In this document: positions 44,399 through 55,996 of the stretch, in pieces
Numbering within the stretch: the first letter of the stretch is position 1
Layout: every line of letters starts with the position of its first letter
DNA from: Aureobasidium sp. EXF-3400
Taxonomy: Eukaryota > Ascomycota > Dothideomycetes > Dothideales > Saccotheciaceae
Reading direction: 5' to 3'
Length of the DNA: 64,000 bases
Assembly: GCA_024195585.1 (NCBI GenBank)
Contig: SWBL01000114.1
Location: forward strand, 62,001 to 126,000
Translations under genes and position numbers: made by a program
The notes under the pieces: model-generated
The model's input: the letters and a program-made list of their open reading frames with translations, nothing else
The model's database searches: none
Told to the model about the DNA's origin: nothing

Positions 44399-47282
44399 CT
44401 ATGCGCGTCTGAAGAGCTCACGCAACCCTCTTCTATCTGCGTTCTCGACGAAGCAGCTACGTTCGTAGAGGACCTGGAACAGTGTGTTAGTGGTAAGTTC
44501 GTCGCTATGTGTAAATCTTCTCGCTTACCTCATCATCTCTGATCATGTTGCTGTTCAAAATCAAGGCCCTCAATTCGTCGTTTCTAGGGCCGAGCATTGA
44601 GTTTCTGTAGGGCAGACCTTGAGCTCTCTGGAGTCCAACGATAGTCTCTCCCATGACTTCGAATTTGCGCCAGTTGATTCTCCCATTGACCTCGTCACCA
44701 ATATACGTCTTGTTGCCTTCTGCGGCGGCGACAAGATCTCTGATTGGCAGGGGGAGGAATGGAATTCTCTCTCCGCTTGAGTTCTCCCATGCCAATCGAT
44801 AAGCCGAGTATGATTTAGTGGGAGACATCAAGATCTCCAACTTCATCCAGTCCTTGCCGGTCTCTGGTGAAACCAATTCCCGAGTAGCTGCAAGTCGCTG
44901 TACAGCGGCACTGCTGATGCCGGCAAGGAATGCTCCTAACGAATTGTAGTTGTTCATCTCTCGCAACTTGCGAGCGACATGCATGAGCTTTTCCAACATC
45001 AGAACTCGATGTTTGGCCTTCTCTCTCAGTAGGATCAAGTTGGCTACCCAGTCTCGGACATGGTTGAAGTGATCGATCATGCGACTGACATGTACCAATG
45101 ACTTGCACTGTGCTTTTTGGGTCTGAGATAGAGAAACATGCCGTACTAGGTCGCGCGGGCGAACTGCACTGAACATAATCCAGTCGATCCGCGTCAGCTC
45201 GCAAGCGATGGAGTCCGTTGGTGTCTCCATCAGAATGTGCCAGTGCGCTTTACTGATCGGAGTCTTCGGCATCGGTACCAGGGAAGGGCCCTGTCTCCTC
45301 GCTGCTTCGACGGTCTGGAGCATACCAAAATCGGTATGTAATGAGTGCACTTGGGCTCTATCTTGACCGCCATCTAGAGACAGACTTCCAAGATTGTCGC
45401 CAAAGTTAAAGTCGGGATCGTCCAAGAGTGTGCTTACTCGAGATGGCCAGCTTAGGTCGGGGCTCAGAAGGCCGCGTTTCTCACGGTCTAAGTCGCAGCA
45501 CGCCCAGTTGGTATCGTCGTCTTCGGTCACAACGTCTAAGTCACAACTCATCTCGCGTGCTGCGGCGGAGAAGATACGAGTGTTTGACAACTTGGCGACG
45601 AAGGTACGCATCCGTCGTCGGGTCTTGATGTGTGCAAAGTCTCCAGGATAAGTGCCAATCCATTGTTCAATGACAGATAGGTAGCGCAGTTGTGAGACTG
45701 TTTTGGTCATGAAAGGGCCATCCTCTTGTTCTAGGGCTTCGAAGCGGTGGACTATAGCCTCTAGCAACTGACCAGGGGCGGCAAAGGTTCGGTAAAGAGC
45801 AAGAAAGACGGCGCCAAAACGAGTGTCGGCCTTTGATCTTGGAAGCCTCAGAAGGCGGTCAACAAGGTTGTCCAAAGAGTAGCCACGCTCGTCCGAGGGG
45901 GCTTCGGATTGACTGTCGACATCGAGACCACCACTTTCGGACGAAGAAGCATGTTCAGAACGGGAAGAGTCGGTCATGTCGTCGCGTATTTCGTCCAGAG
46001 TTGTGTCAAGGTCGCTGGGCTGGTGTGAGGGATTTGGAGGACTTGTTGCCATGGTTGTAGAGTCGTGTCGTGAGTCCTTGCGCATCGAATTGGATTGTAC
46101 GGAGCTTGCTCTGGCGTGGCTTAGAGGTGGATTTGATCGGTTCGATTGACCGAAGGCGAGAGCGGATGATATGGTTCGACGACGAGACAAAGAAGGGTCT
46201 CTTTGGACTATACGGAGGTCAGCAGATGCAATTGTCATGAGGGAGGATTCGAGCCAAGGCGGCGGGGCGACCTTGACAAACAAGACGTGTTTGCGTGGAA
46301 GAAACGCCATGGCGGCAGACGGGTGTGGGCAGGATGCGGCTTACCAGAAACAGCTTGCAAGAGGCTGGCTATTCCTTTCGAGTGGGAGTCGACATGCGAT
46401 ATGGACGACTGGATGGTGGTGAGGGAGCGGAGAACGGCCTTTGCTCGCTGTTCGATGTTGTTTGGGTCGAGCTGGCGATCGTCGCGGTCGCATTTGTTGG
46501 AGACAAGGACTGAGGGAATCGACGCCTTCTCGAGCGCGTCTGGACGAGGGTCAGCTTGGTCGCCATGGTGGATGGTGTTCGGACTCACTCAGGACGACAG
46601 GGACGTCTTGGTACGAGTCTTTGTTGGAGACGTCGTACAGGGTGCATGCGGCGTCGACGATGGGCATGCGCGGGTCTGTGGGCCAGGTGATTCGGTTGTC
46701 TCTATCGACGATCACGTTCTCGAGTTGGCACTCCAGCATGCGCACTAGGAAAGTGCCCTTGTCGACTGAGATGCGGCGGGAGGTGACTGCACTTGTCGGA
46801 AGGGCGGCGAGGCCTAGGGACTGCCGGATGAAGGATGACTTTCCCACGCCGACATAGCCTACGATAGCAATGTTGACTTCGTGTTCGGCGTCGTTGTTGG
46901 TCTGCAGGAAGCCGTTGGAACGGCTTTCTGCGTCAATGCCCAAGCCCGGTGTGCCTAGAGCAAGTGTCTGCGGCGCTGCAGCAGTCAGCGAAACCTGCCA
47001 TGGCTGCTGCTGCTGTTGCTGTTGGTCTTGTTGGTGGTTGTCGATATGATTCGCCGAGACGGTGGGCGACGAGTGCGTCCGCGCCAGGATGCGTGGTCGC
47101 GTCGTGAGGGGGGCACTCAGGCCTGGTTGGAGCTGGTATGCTGTTGAGCCCTGTTGTTCTGAGTGTCGCTGTTCCGGCATTGTCTTGTATGCGAGGACAG
47201 CAGGTACGGCATGGTCAGTCAAGTCTGCTCTCTCTAGATAGTCATGGCTTTGTGTGATGAGCGCCGTGACTTGCATGGCCAT
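44399..47282 (-). CDS. Ras-like GTPase domain fused to a RasGEF (Cdc25-type) exchange factor
   Basis: An 880-residue protein in four exons: 47282-46589, 46539-46345, 46207-44529 and 44473-44399, with introns of 49, 137 and 55 nt. The second intron ends CTGACCTCCGTATAG and removes a false start. After a Gln-rich head, a Ras-like domain has the P-loop GYVGVGKSS at residues 142-150 and the base motif SNKCD, but I find no switch II DxxG. A Ser-rich linker leads to RasGEF_N (GYSLDNLVDRLLRLPRSKAD) and to the catalytic Cdc25 domain (ELTRIDWIMFSAVRPRDLV, KLREMNNYNSLGAFLAGISS). It ends LRELFRRA. The catalytic half should load GTP on a Ras protein. The start is uncertain: an ATG at 47180 (ACAATGCCGG) would remove 34 residues. 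Confidence 0.87.
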
Positions 47283-48224
47283 CCGTCCAGCCCAGTGCCC
47301 AGTGCCCACTCTCACGCCGTGACGATCATCTCTCTCCCTGCCAAGCTCGCTCGTCGCATCTCGTCTAACCGCTCCCTAAGTCCTTTCTGCTCCGCCAGAC
47401 CCGGGAGATCATCATACTTGACCTGGCTCACTCTGACTCTAGGTAGATCCAATTGTCTCGACTCTTGATCATCCTGGTCGACTTTTGTTATTCAAATCCA
47501 TTGTGTCGTCGACTCGGCTTCTGATCCTCGCACCTAGCTGACCCGGGAGTTGGGGTCTGGGTCTTCGGCCAGCATCCGAACAACGGCCCCACGTGTCAGT
47601 CGCTCCACCAAAGCCTTTGCACCTTCCTCTTTTCTTAGCAACCAAGCCTTACGCAGAACCACATACAAGAGTCATGTTCAGCTTGGTATACTCATGCTTG
47701 TTCTTGATCACAGAGGCGGTCAAACACACATCAAATCATCCGTCCACCCCACCCGATGGAACGCCTATTGCTCCAGCCTGAGAAACAGAAACCAAGCCAC
47801 TCTCCACCACCCTACCTACCTACGCTTACAACCAAGTTTGCTGGTATTGCTTTTCCACTAGAAAATGCCCCAATATCACCACTGACTCTTCCGAGGAAGA
47901 TTCGTTACAACACGATCATCTTCGGTGCTTTTCTCATAATTCTGATCTCGGTTTCGCGAACTCTCCGCTCTTTGATCCAATGATCAATGTCTTGGAGCTC
48001 CGATTGTAAACTTATCTATATGCAGATATCGGCAGTCATCTTACGGTAATAGATCTGTAGCATCAACACTGTGCTCCTTGTTTCAGCCTTTAGCCTTCAA
48101 GCTATTATTGAGCTTCACAAAGGTACGATGACGTCAACATCTTTGTCATGAACTCCCAAGACACCTTTTGCTCTGTTCTCCAAGAGCAACTTGACCCACA
48201 AGCATCTAGACACATACTCATAAA
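47283..48224. other. Divergent intergenic region, 942 bp
   Basis: This lies between the RasGEF gene (minus) and the second SDR gene (plus). A 75-codon plus-strand frame at 47756-47983 ends in a hydrophobic helix (TIIFGAFLIILIS) but has no other support. Nothing else is seen. Confidence 0.4.
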
Positions 48225-49036
48225 ATGGCTCCATCCGGATTGGCAATTCTCTTAGGTGCAGGCCCTGCTACGGTGAGTGCCCCAAGCAGCTCACCTGTGG
48301 ATGTGTACTGATAGCATCCAAGGGAGCTGGCATTGCCCGCGTGCTGGCAGATCCTGCTTGTGGCAACATGGCAGTTGCCTTACTTGCTCGACGTAGCGAA
48401 GTGCTTAATGACATAGTGACTGGCCTGAAATCGTCACTAGACAATCCAGTCGTCGAAGCCTTCCCTTCCGACACATCGCCTGACTCGTTGAAGAAGGCGT
48501 TCTCGGACATCCGCCAGCATCAATCCTTCAATGGCCTTAAGCTGCGCGTGGCTATCTACAACATTAAGCATTCGTCCAAGAAGCCTTTCCTTGATGAAAC
48601 ATATGATCAATTTACCGACTCTCTGGAGACTTACGTAGGCGGTGCCTTCACTTTCGCGCAGGAATCGCTCAAGCGCTTCTTTGCCGACCATGGCGAATCA
48701 ACCCTAGCAGAAGGCTCCTCGAAGAAAGGTACACTGATCTTTACCGGAACACTTGGTGCTCTAAGATGCAATGCCGAGTACGCAGCATACGGAGCAGGCA
48801 GATCAAGCGTAAGACAGCTTGCCCAAACCCTTGCTCGCGAATTCAGTGCAAAAGGTGTCCATGTGGCTCACTGCATTGGAAATGGGTCCATTGAAGACAA
48901 GGACGGCGAAGATCAGAAGAGCGGCAAGAAAATTTCGGCTGAAGCTGTTGGCAAGACTTATCTTTGGCTGTCGGAGCAAGAGCCATGTCTGTGGACTCAC
49001 GAACTTGACATGAGACCCGCACAGGAGAAGTTCTAG
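48225..49036 (+). CDS. Atypical short-chain dehydrogenase/reductase
   Basis: A 253-residue SDR-fold protein. Exon 1 is 48225-48272 and exon 2 is 48323-49036. The 50-nt intron (GTGAGT, branch TACTGAT, acceptor TCCAAG) joins LGAGPAT to GAGIARVLA, giving the glycine motif GAGPATGAG. A nearer TAG at 48313-48314 would break the frame. The NNAG motif is replaced by YNIKHSS, and the catalytic YxxxK reads Y-G-A-G-R (AAYGAGRSSVRQLAQ). The middle (DQFTDSLETYVGGAFTFAQE) and TGTLGALRC follow the SDR plan. With Arg for Lys and no NNAG, catalysis may be altered or absent. This matches a fungal subgroup of SDRs that I know only as uncharacterised. Confidence 0.82.
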
Positions 49037-51436
49037 GCGGATGATACCCGTATTCAGGCTGTCCATGTTTGCAATTTTAATATCGAATTCAGGTTCTGGT
49101 TTAACAGCACCATCCCTGGATCGATGGCACAATACAGTCTTGCTATCTACATGTATCAATCGTGCGTAATGCCGAATCACCTTTCCCATAATGAGTCATC
49201 TGCTATCGCCGACCTCCGCCTCGTCTCGACTCTCGATTGTTCATGGCGTGTATGATCTCCACGCCGCCAACGCCAACATAGCGCTCTTGTCTAGCCGAGG
49301 CGTCTAGAAGAGTCATGGGCAGACCCTTCCATAGTCTCGGACCATGAAGACGGCGACCATTATCGAGATGTACAGAGGTCAACACAAGTGTCTCTACACA
49401 TCCAGCTCCACACTTGACATGCTCCCTTCTCCATGTAGATACTGCAATTGGTCTCTCCTCTCGTGAATCATTCACTCATCTGCAACCATCAATCGATATC
49501 GATTCTCGATCTCATCGTCTCACCAGTCCGGCCATACTAATCGCGAATGCTAGAAGAAAGTGCTCATCGAGGAGCTTGGATAGACGACACCCATGGATCG
49601 GACCCACCCTGTATTACCGTTCATTGTGACATGCTCACGTTTTCAGTGGTCGTCCGTACATCAGGACCACCTGGTTCACGTGGAGACTGTCTGCCTCAAG
49701 ACAAGTGAGCGCCATAGGCATCGCGTGCTCATATCGTTCAACTACCGCACAGACGGTGATAAAACCACTGGTGTTTGAGAACCCCTCCTTGACCGGCACT
49801 CATGATGAGGGGGTCTTGTCCGATGGCGGTCTACGGAGTACAACAGGATCGATGGAGAATGCTGAGAGCTGACGGTCCCCGATTGCATGTTTGCACAGTT
49901 GTTCTTACAACGCCTTGAATTCATCAAAACTGTAGCTACAACGACTATGAGCCGTTCGAGGGCACACTGCTGTCCCCTCTGCTATCGTCGGTTCCTTTCT
50001 CCTCGAAGCACGCAAAGAAGTGTAGACTCCACGTTACTCGCCGTACGGCGGTCATTGCTGTCGAAAGCGATACTGTTGATAGCCAGACCATCGGGTAGGC
50101 TTGCAGCTGTGATCCTTCAGAGGAGGAGTGCATGTCATCAACGCTACACACTTCGATGAAAACCACAGCACTGACTGTTGTTGCGGCCGCATGCCTGGGG
50201 GCTGAACCGATGTAGCTGAGGATGAAATACCGAAAGGCCCTTTTCCGGTCTTACCGTTGTATAGGCTCTCTGCGGAGTGATACAGCGAGGAAGTATATTG
50301 CTTCGCGAAGCACAGATGTCAAGCCGCAGCTAAGCGTGCTTCTCTGTACAAGCTCGTCATTCTCTCAAAGGTCGGCGCGAACAAGCTTCGTTATACTAAC
50401 GAGTGACATGTGAGAGGAACTCGGACCCTTGCCAAAGGATGAAGCGAATGTTGAACTCGGCGAATTAGACAGGGCACGGGATAATGTTCATGGAGACTTT
50501 GGCCCAATCAAACTCTGTATCTCGTGAATCAACGTTGCTCGCATGCGCGTGGATAAACTCAGCAAGAGTTTCAGGCACATCGACCGGGGGGAGATAAGTT
50601 TAGGCGGATGTGCCTGGCAAAGGGTACAGATAAACGACGTTTCGGCGACGCCTCGTCAAAAGGATGATGATGTCCATGCGGAGACAGATGAGGTGCTTGA
50701 GCCTTGAGGTCGGGACCACTGTCGGGTTTTCGGCCGTTGCGACCCTGACTGCGGCTTGTCTGCCAAGAGTTCGACTATCGCGGGGTTGACGCATGGAGAT
50801 CTCGCCTACGTCCAACATGATCATCGCCGGATGACTAATGAAACCGAAACCGAAGGGGCTGGGACTTGACAGGGACGTGAACGCGCTTCTGTGGAATTCG
50901 ACGAGAGGCTTTGTATGATTGACAAGGGCTCATGCTAGCAAAAGAAATTTCGCAGAACGATTGATAATTAAAATAGGGCTTTGCGAAGATACGAACGAAA
51001 CTGGCTAAGCAACGATAAGGCCTCTCATTGGCGGGGAAAATGGTGCGATAAGATTCACTCGCCCGTCTCTCAAGCCTCGGCTCTCGCCAGAGAGTGGGCG
51101 AGGACATGGGGGTGCGAACCGTGGGAAACGGAGTGGTGCGCGGGCTCTCCCTAGCTCGACACATTGAAAGTCAATAGGCTCCATTCTCTACTATGTCGCC
51201 TGACATCAGAACTTTAGAAGACTCCGCAAGTACTTGGAACCTTCAAAACTTATCGTCCCCGTCCGAAAATACTGTTTGGTCACCTCCAGGACGATATTCT
51301 TGTACAAACGCCAGTCCCTACACACCAACTACATTCACTTGACATGAACGATACCTAAGTGGCTAGTGATTCTACACGACGTCCGAGGAAGACTGTTTGA
51401 GATCTCCACACTGCTTGACTCCTATACCCCGCCGTC
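49037..51436. other. Gene-poor stretch, 2400 bp
   Basis: This is the longest stretch of the window without a supported gene. It lies between two plus-strand genes. Many short frames on both strands (longest about 110 codons, near 50835-51164 on the minus strand) show no recognisable family, no consistent splice structure and no terminal repeats. It may be a decayed gene or a long regulatory region of the Zn2Cys6 gene. Confidence 0.4.
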
Positions 51437-53872
51437 ATGACTATGGCTTGTATCAAGCCAGAGGCTGATGTTGGTCTCGAGACCAAGCCGACTATCAGGA
51501 AACGCCGAAGGAGGACAACCACCGCAGGCGCGGCCGACGACTGCTTTACGTGCCAGAAACGGAACGCCCCGTGTGACCGCAGGAGACCGTACTGTGGGCA
51601 GTGCCTCGAAATAGGAAAAGATTGCTCTGGATACAAGACAACATTGACATGGGGCGTTGGTATTGCCAGTCGAGGAAAGCTGCGAGGCTTGACATGTCCT
51701 GTGGCTGAGAAGACCGACGGGCCGGTCGGTGTCACCAAACGCAATAGTGTATCGCAGCCGCGAAGGAAGGCATCGACAGTCGTACCTGCTTCCGAGAGGC
51801 CTATTCCCCCACGAATAAATTTGACTACCAACGCCGCATCACCTCCGTTACAAGAACCTCTGCACACACCATCATATGGCTTGCTATCACCGCTCGACCC
51901 TCAGCAGCCCGTATTTTGGCAACCATTGCAGCAATATGCGAACCCCGAACTCCCATCACCGACCTCGCCATACGACACTTCACATCTGATTCATCAAAGG
52001 AACCCCGCCGAGTATCCCTTGACACCCGTGTCGCTGTCCTACAACGAAGGCTTGCAGTCTTCTGCTAATTACGGCCTGCTGGAGCCTTCGCCTCGGTCTT
52101 GTTCTGGTTCATATCCACCGCCATCGACCTTCTATCCCGAACCACCTCTAGATGCCTCTAGTGTTGCCGAAGATTTGACTTTCTCTCAAGGTCAAGATGC
52201 ATCCTTCTTCGAGCCTACATACAATGCGGATAGCACGGATTACGATCAAGCCATACAATCTGAGACCTTCGAGTTTCCGAATCTCGACCTCACTCTGACT
52301 AACCCTCAGCAACCTTTGGACAACCTACCGGAACTGTCTATATCTATTCCGAGAGCTATGGCCAGTTCATTGTTCTATCATCTGTCGCCAAGGATGCAAT
52401 ACCTATTGGATTATTATGACAAACACATTTGTTCCGTTCTGGTCGCCTTCGACGATACCATCAATCCATATAGGATGCACATTCTTCAGCTTGCTACACA
52501 TAACGAGGGTCTTCAGAACGCTCTTGCAGCTCTCTCCTTGAACAATATGCGCATGCGCCTACACAAGAGGGCTCCTCCCAAAGGCTTCATCGAAGAGCTG
52601 GACAGCAAGCAACAGGACAATGACAACAGCATCCTGGCTCGGCCTACACCCGAGGAAAGTTACTACAAAAGCGTATCGATTGGTCAACTGCAGGCTCAGT
52701 TGGCTGATGCGGTCAGCGCGCAGGATGATTCAGTCCTTGCCATATTGCTGATTTTATGCTTATTCCACGTCAGCGACAGTGGATTTTCAAAATTCAAGAC
52801 GCAGTTGGAGGGCGTACAAAGATTACTTTCTATGCGCGATCCAGGCGTCAGGACCGGCTTCATCGGCTGGGTTGAAATGTTCTTCGCCTGGTTCGATGTC
52901 ATGACATCGACTGTGAACGACAGAGAGACTGAGATTCAAGGTGACCGTCTGGATATGCTTCACTATTCATCTAATCTCGGTGCTCTGGAGCAATTCTCAG
53001 GATGCGATGGTCGTTTGTTCAAGTTGATTGCTCGCCTTGGGCGACTCAATCTTCTATCACAGAACCGTCCCGTGCGCCCTGACCCTCGGAACTCAAAGGC
53101 ATCATACGGCGCCACAGCGACACCAAAATACAAGGACCAGAATGCCTTCCCCACTACGAGAGGCTGGCGTCCGCATTCTCAAGTTGACCCTGTGGACTTT
53201 AGCCGACTCGATGGCAATGGTTGGGGTGCCTTGCTAGCCGATCTTCCAGACGACCTCGATACAGTCTACAGAGAAGCATCAGACACGCGACAAGAGTTCT
53301 GGAAGGAATGGCATGATATTCGGTCCCGACTGGAGACATGGTCCATGGACAGTCCTTGTCTGTCACCAACAGCCCCTGACACCTCAGCAGCATCGCTTGA
53401 GCTTGGGCAGAGAGACCTGACACACATCAACGAGTCTTTCCGATCATCGGCTCTGCTGTACACCGAACGTCTTGCCCACCCTTTCCTGCCATCATCATCT
53501 CCAAAGTTCCAGGCACATGTTCGCAATGCTCTTTCGCACATAGCCGCTCTGGAAATCACTTCGTGTGTCAACAAGTTTCTGCTCTGGCCTTTGTTCATTT
53601 CAGGAACGGAGTGTGTCAACGCAGCCGATCAGGCACTCGTACGCGACAGGTGCATAGAAGTACAGATTGAGAGTGGCTTTTTCAACAACCTCTCGGTGCT
53701 AGATGTCCTCGAGAAGGTGTGGGTCGAGAACGATACTCAAGATGTGCAGGACGCAGATTTTGATGAAGTACAACGCCGACGAGACAGCGCCAAGGAGAAT
53801 GGAGATCGCGTGCAAGCATTCAGATGGAGGAAGGCTATGGACAGAGTTGATGGTGAATACCTTGTCATCTGA
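51437..53872 (+). CDS. Zn2Cys6 fungal-specific transcription factor
   Basis: A single-exon, 811-residue nuclear regulator. A basic stretch (RKRRRRTTT) precedes the binuclear cluster CFTCQKRNAPC, then DRRRPYCGQCLEIGKDC, with spacing Cx2Cx6Cx6Cx2Cx6C at about residues 36-64. Residues 90-300 are Pro/Ser/Gln-rich and probably disordered. From about residue 310 (SLFYHLSPRMQYLLDYYDKH) to the end lies a helical region of the Fungal_trans_2 type (LQNALAALSLNNMRMRLHKR; AILLILCLFHVSDSGFSKFK; GVQRLLSMRDPG). Such factors often control nearby metabolic genes. The next two genes encode a secreted FAD oxidase and a secreted mannosidase, but co-regulation is unproven. Confidence 0.93.
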   Translation: MTMACIKPEADVGLETKPTIRKRRRRTTTAGAADDCFTCQKRNAPCDRRRPYCGQCLEIGKDCSGYKTTLTWGVGIASRGKLRGLTCPVAEKTDGPVGVTKRNSVSQPRRKASTVVPASERPIPPRINLTTNAASPPLQEPLHTPSYGLLSPLDPQQPVFWQPLQQYANPELPSPTSPYDTSHLIHQRNPAEYPLTPVSLSYNEGLQSSANYGLLEPSPRSCSGSYPPPSTFYPEPPLDASSVAEDLTFSQGQDASFFEPTYNADSTDYDQAIQSETFEFPNLDLTLTNPQQPLDNLPELSISIPRAMASSLFYHLSPRMQYLLDYYDKHICSVLVAFDDTINPYRMHILQLATHNEGLQNALAALSLNNMRMRLHKRAPPKGFIEELDSKQQDNDNSILARPTPEESYYKSVSIGQLQAQLADAVSAQDDSVLAILLILCLFHVSDSGFSKFKTQLEGVQRLLSMRDPGVRTGFIGWVEMFFAWFDVMTSTVNDRETEIQGDRLDMLHYSSNLGALEQFSGCDGRLFKLIARLGRLNLLSQNRPVRPDPRNSKASYGATATPKYKDQNAFPTTRGWRPHSQVDPVDFSRLDGNGWGALLADLPDDLDTVYREASDTRQEFWKEWHDIRSRLETWSMDSPCLSPTAPDTSAASLELGQRDLTHINESFRSSALLYTERLAHPFLPSSSPKFQAHVRNALSHIAALEITSCVNKFLLWPLFISGTECVNAADQALVRDRCIEVQIESGFFNNLSVLDVLEKVWVENDTQDVQDADFDEVQRRRDSAKENGDRVQAFRWRKAMDRVDGEYLVI

Positions 53873-54185
53873 GAATCCTGTTTGACCAAAAAGCTTGAAT
53901 TATATACAACTTTAGTATGTACGTGTCAATGTCAGTACATGAACCACTCCACTCATATGCAAGAGTGATGATGTTTACAATCCGGTTGCGCCTGCTCACT
54001 CATCTCCTTTCTCAAGTCATGATTCCGGTCATGCTTTATCGGTCTGGTTTTGAACACATGATGCCATGTTTCCACGAACAGTATCTGTGTGTCGTTCTAT
54101 AGACCACCCTACGGCTTTTGCTAAACTATTTCAGACGTTCGGACTGCTCATGGGTTTCGGTCTCACGATCTCAACGTGTGAGACC
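53873..54185. other. Convergent intergenic region, 313 bp
   Basis: This is the 3' flank of the regulator (plus) and of the FAD oxidase gene (minus). No gene is seen. Confidence 0.5.
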
Positions 54186-55996
54186 CTACTCGACTCTGCA
54201 CAGCTTGCCAGTCTGCAAATCGTAATTCCACCACTCCGCACCTACTCTCGACACAGCATACAAAGACTCTGTAGGATCATACTTTCTCTTAACAGCAGCA
54301 AGCCTATCATAATTAACACCAAAGAAATCGTGCTTCCAGTTCGAACTATACGGGTTAGCCTCATTCATATAAGCACCCATATTAGGTGCCCATTCACGCC
54401 ACACAGCTTCTCTGTGCACCTCATACCATTCTGCAGATTGCTTGATGATTTGGTTTGGAGTAGCTGAGTCGTCTGCAGCGGGGCCAGAGCCGGAGATTGC
54501 GTGGATGTAGGTTTTGCGCCAGATTGGGTTGACTGCGCCGCGGCGGGCGAGAGGTGTGTTTTGGACGCCGGGGCCGGCCATGAGGCCGAGGATTAGCATG
54601 GCGCTGCCGCTTCCAGGCTCTGTCCACATGATGCGGCGGAGGTAGGATGAGACTTGCTTGTAGGGGAGAGAGAGTTGGGCAAGGCCGAGGAGATGGCTTG
54701 TCTCGAGTCCGCCGGAACCAGCGGTCTCCGAGGGGGCTTTGGAACTGCTTTTTCTGTCGAAAGGAGTAACTGTGGGATCGCTCCAAATGATGGAGAGACT
54801 AGAGTTGCTGCTGCCGGTTGTGTTGCGGATTGCTGCAATGACGGGTTCGACAAGAGCAGTTACTTCGGATGCAGTACTGTTGTAGGCTGAGAATTGTGCG
54901 GTCAATGAGACCTCGCCTGGTGTTTGGCCGAAAGCAATGATGTTGCCCCAGATGCCTTTGTCCATAAGACCAGGGATACGGTTGAGAAGTACACCGAAAG
55001 CATCCCAGGTGATGTTGCCAGTAGCGTTCTTACCGCCACTGATTGACAATGTTCCGGCCACCGAGTTGGCAGGTGCTGGGTAGGCTTTGAGAACATACTC
55101 GGTAACGACACCATAAGACCCACCGCCACCGCCACGAACGGCCCAGAAGAGGTCTTGATGAGCAGTGTCGTTGGCGACAAGAATATCTCCTTGAGTAGTC
55201 ACGATGCTGACTTGCAGCACCTGATCGGGAGCCAGACCATAGATAGAAGAACGGGGTCCGTATCCTCCACCCTGGATGTGACCACCAAGACCCACGCTAC
55301 CATCCGCACCGCCAATTACGACTTTGCCGAGCTTTGCTGCAGCATCGTAGACATTGCCCCATTGCTGGCCGCTGCCGACAATGGCAACATCTTCGGTGCC
55401 ATTCCATTTGGAGCTGAACTTGATATGGTTGAGATGGTGAGTCCAGATAGACAGACTGTGAGCACCAGTCGAGCTGTATAACATGTTAGCTGGTGCAAGC
55501 AAGAAAAAGTGTGAACCACTTACCGGCCATCGAGGTCGTGACCAGTTCCCTTGACGATGATACGGATGTTGCGACGCGAAGCCCAACTCATTGCTTTGGA
55601 GATGATCTCGTTTGAGGTGCCATTGACGATATATGCTGGGTATGCTCCGAGAGTGCAAGAACTGCCTTCAACATGTCCGTCCTCTCCTGGTGGCACGCAC
55701 GAGTTGTTGGTCCAGATTGTGGCGTCGATTGATTCGGGAAGTGTGGCATGGAAGTATGTTGAGTTCCATTGATTCTCTACTTCGTCGCAGGACAGAGTAG
55801 AGTTGAAAGGATTGTTAGCATAGCATGAAGATGCAACCGGACGAGTTTGGAGAAGCGCGCCTCCGAGTGTGCTGTTCAAAGCCATCCACTCCGATGCTTG
55901 AGGCCAGTCAGAGTCCAGAGGTGTTGTTTTGCAGACCGAGGCAGTGCCGGTACCGCATAATGCCAAAGCTGTCGCAAGAGTCGAGATGTTTCTCAT
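54186..55996 (-). CDS. Secreted FAD-linked oxidase (BBE/PCMH type)
   Basis: A 586-residue extracellular flavoenzyme of the berberine-bridge/6-hydroxynicotine oxidase group. Exon 1 is 55996-55524 and exon 2 is 55473-54186, with a 50-nt intron (GTAAGT...ATACAG). The N-terminus (MRNISTLATALALCGTGTAS) is a signal peptide, and there are many NxS/T sites. The FAD-binding core shows IVKGTGHDLDGRSTGAHSL, with His153 at the usual 8alpha-histidyl position, VGSGQQWGNVYDAA and GLGGHIQGGGYGP, where the second covalent attachment Cys is absent. So a singly linked flavin is expected. The C-terminal BBE domain ends GVNYDRLAAVKRKYDP. The substrate may be a carbohydrate, alkaloid or phenol and cannot be decided. 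Confidence 0.93.

Noticed and set aside
46208..46344. Open continuation with an ATG (MAFLPRK...) as the possible start of a separate RasGEF protein.
   Set aside because: GTAAGC at the 5' side and CTGACCTCCGTATAG at the 3' side define an intron that links the upstream G-domain to the GEF in phase, so the ATG is intronic.
47756..47983. 75-codon plus-strand frame ending in a hydrophobic helix, a possible tail-anchored microprotein.
   Set aside because: It has low-complexity CCTA repeats at its core, no leader or intron signals, and lies in a divergent promoter. Transcript data would be needed.
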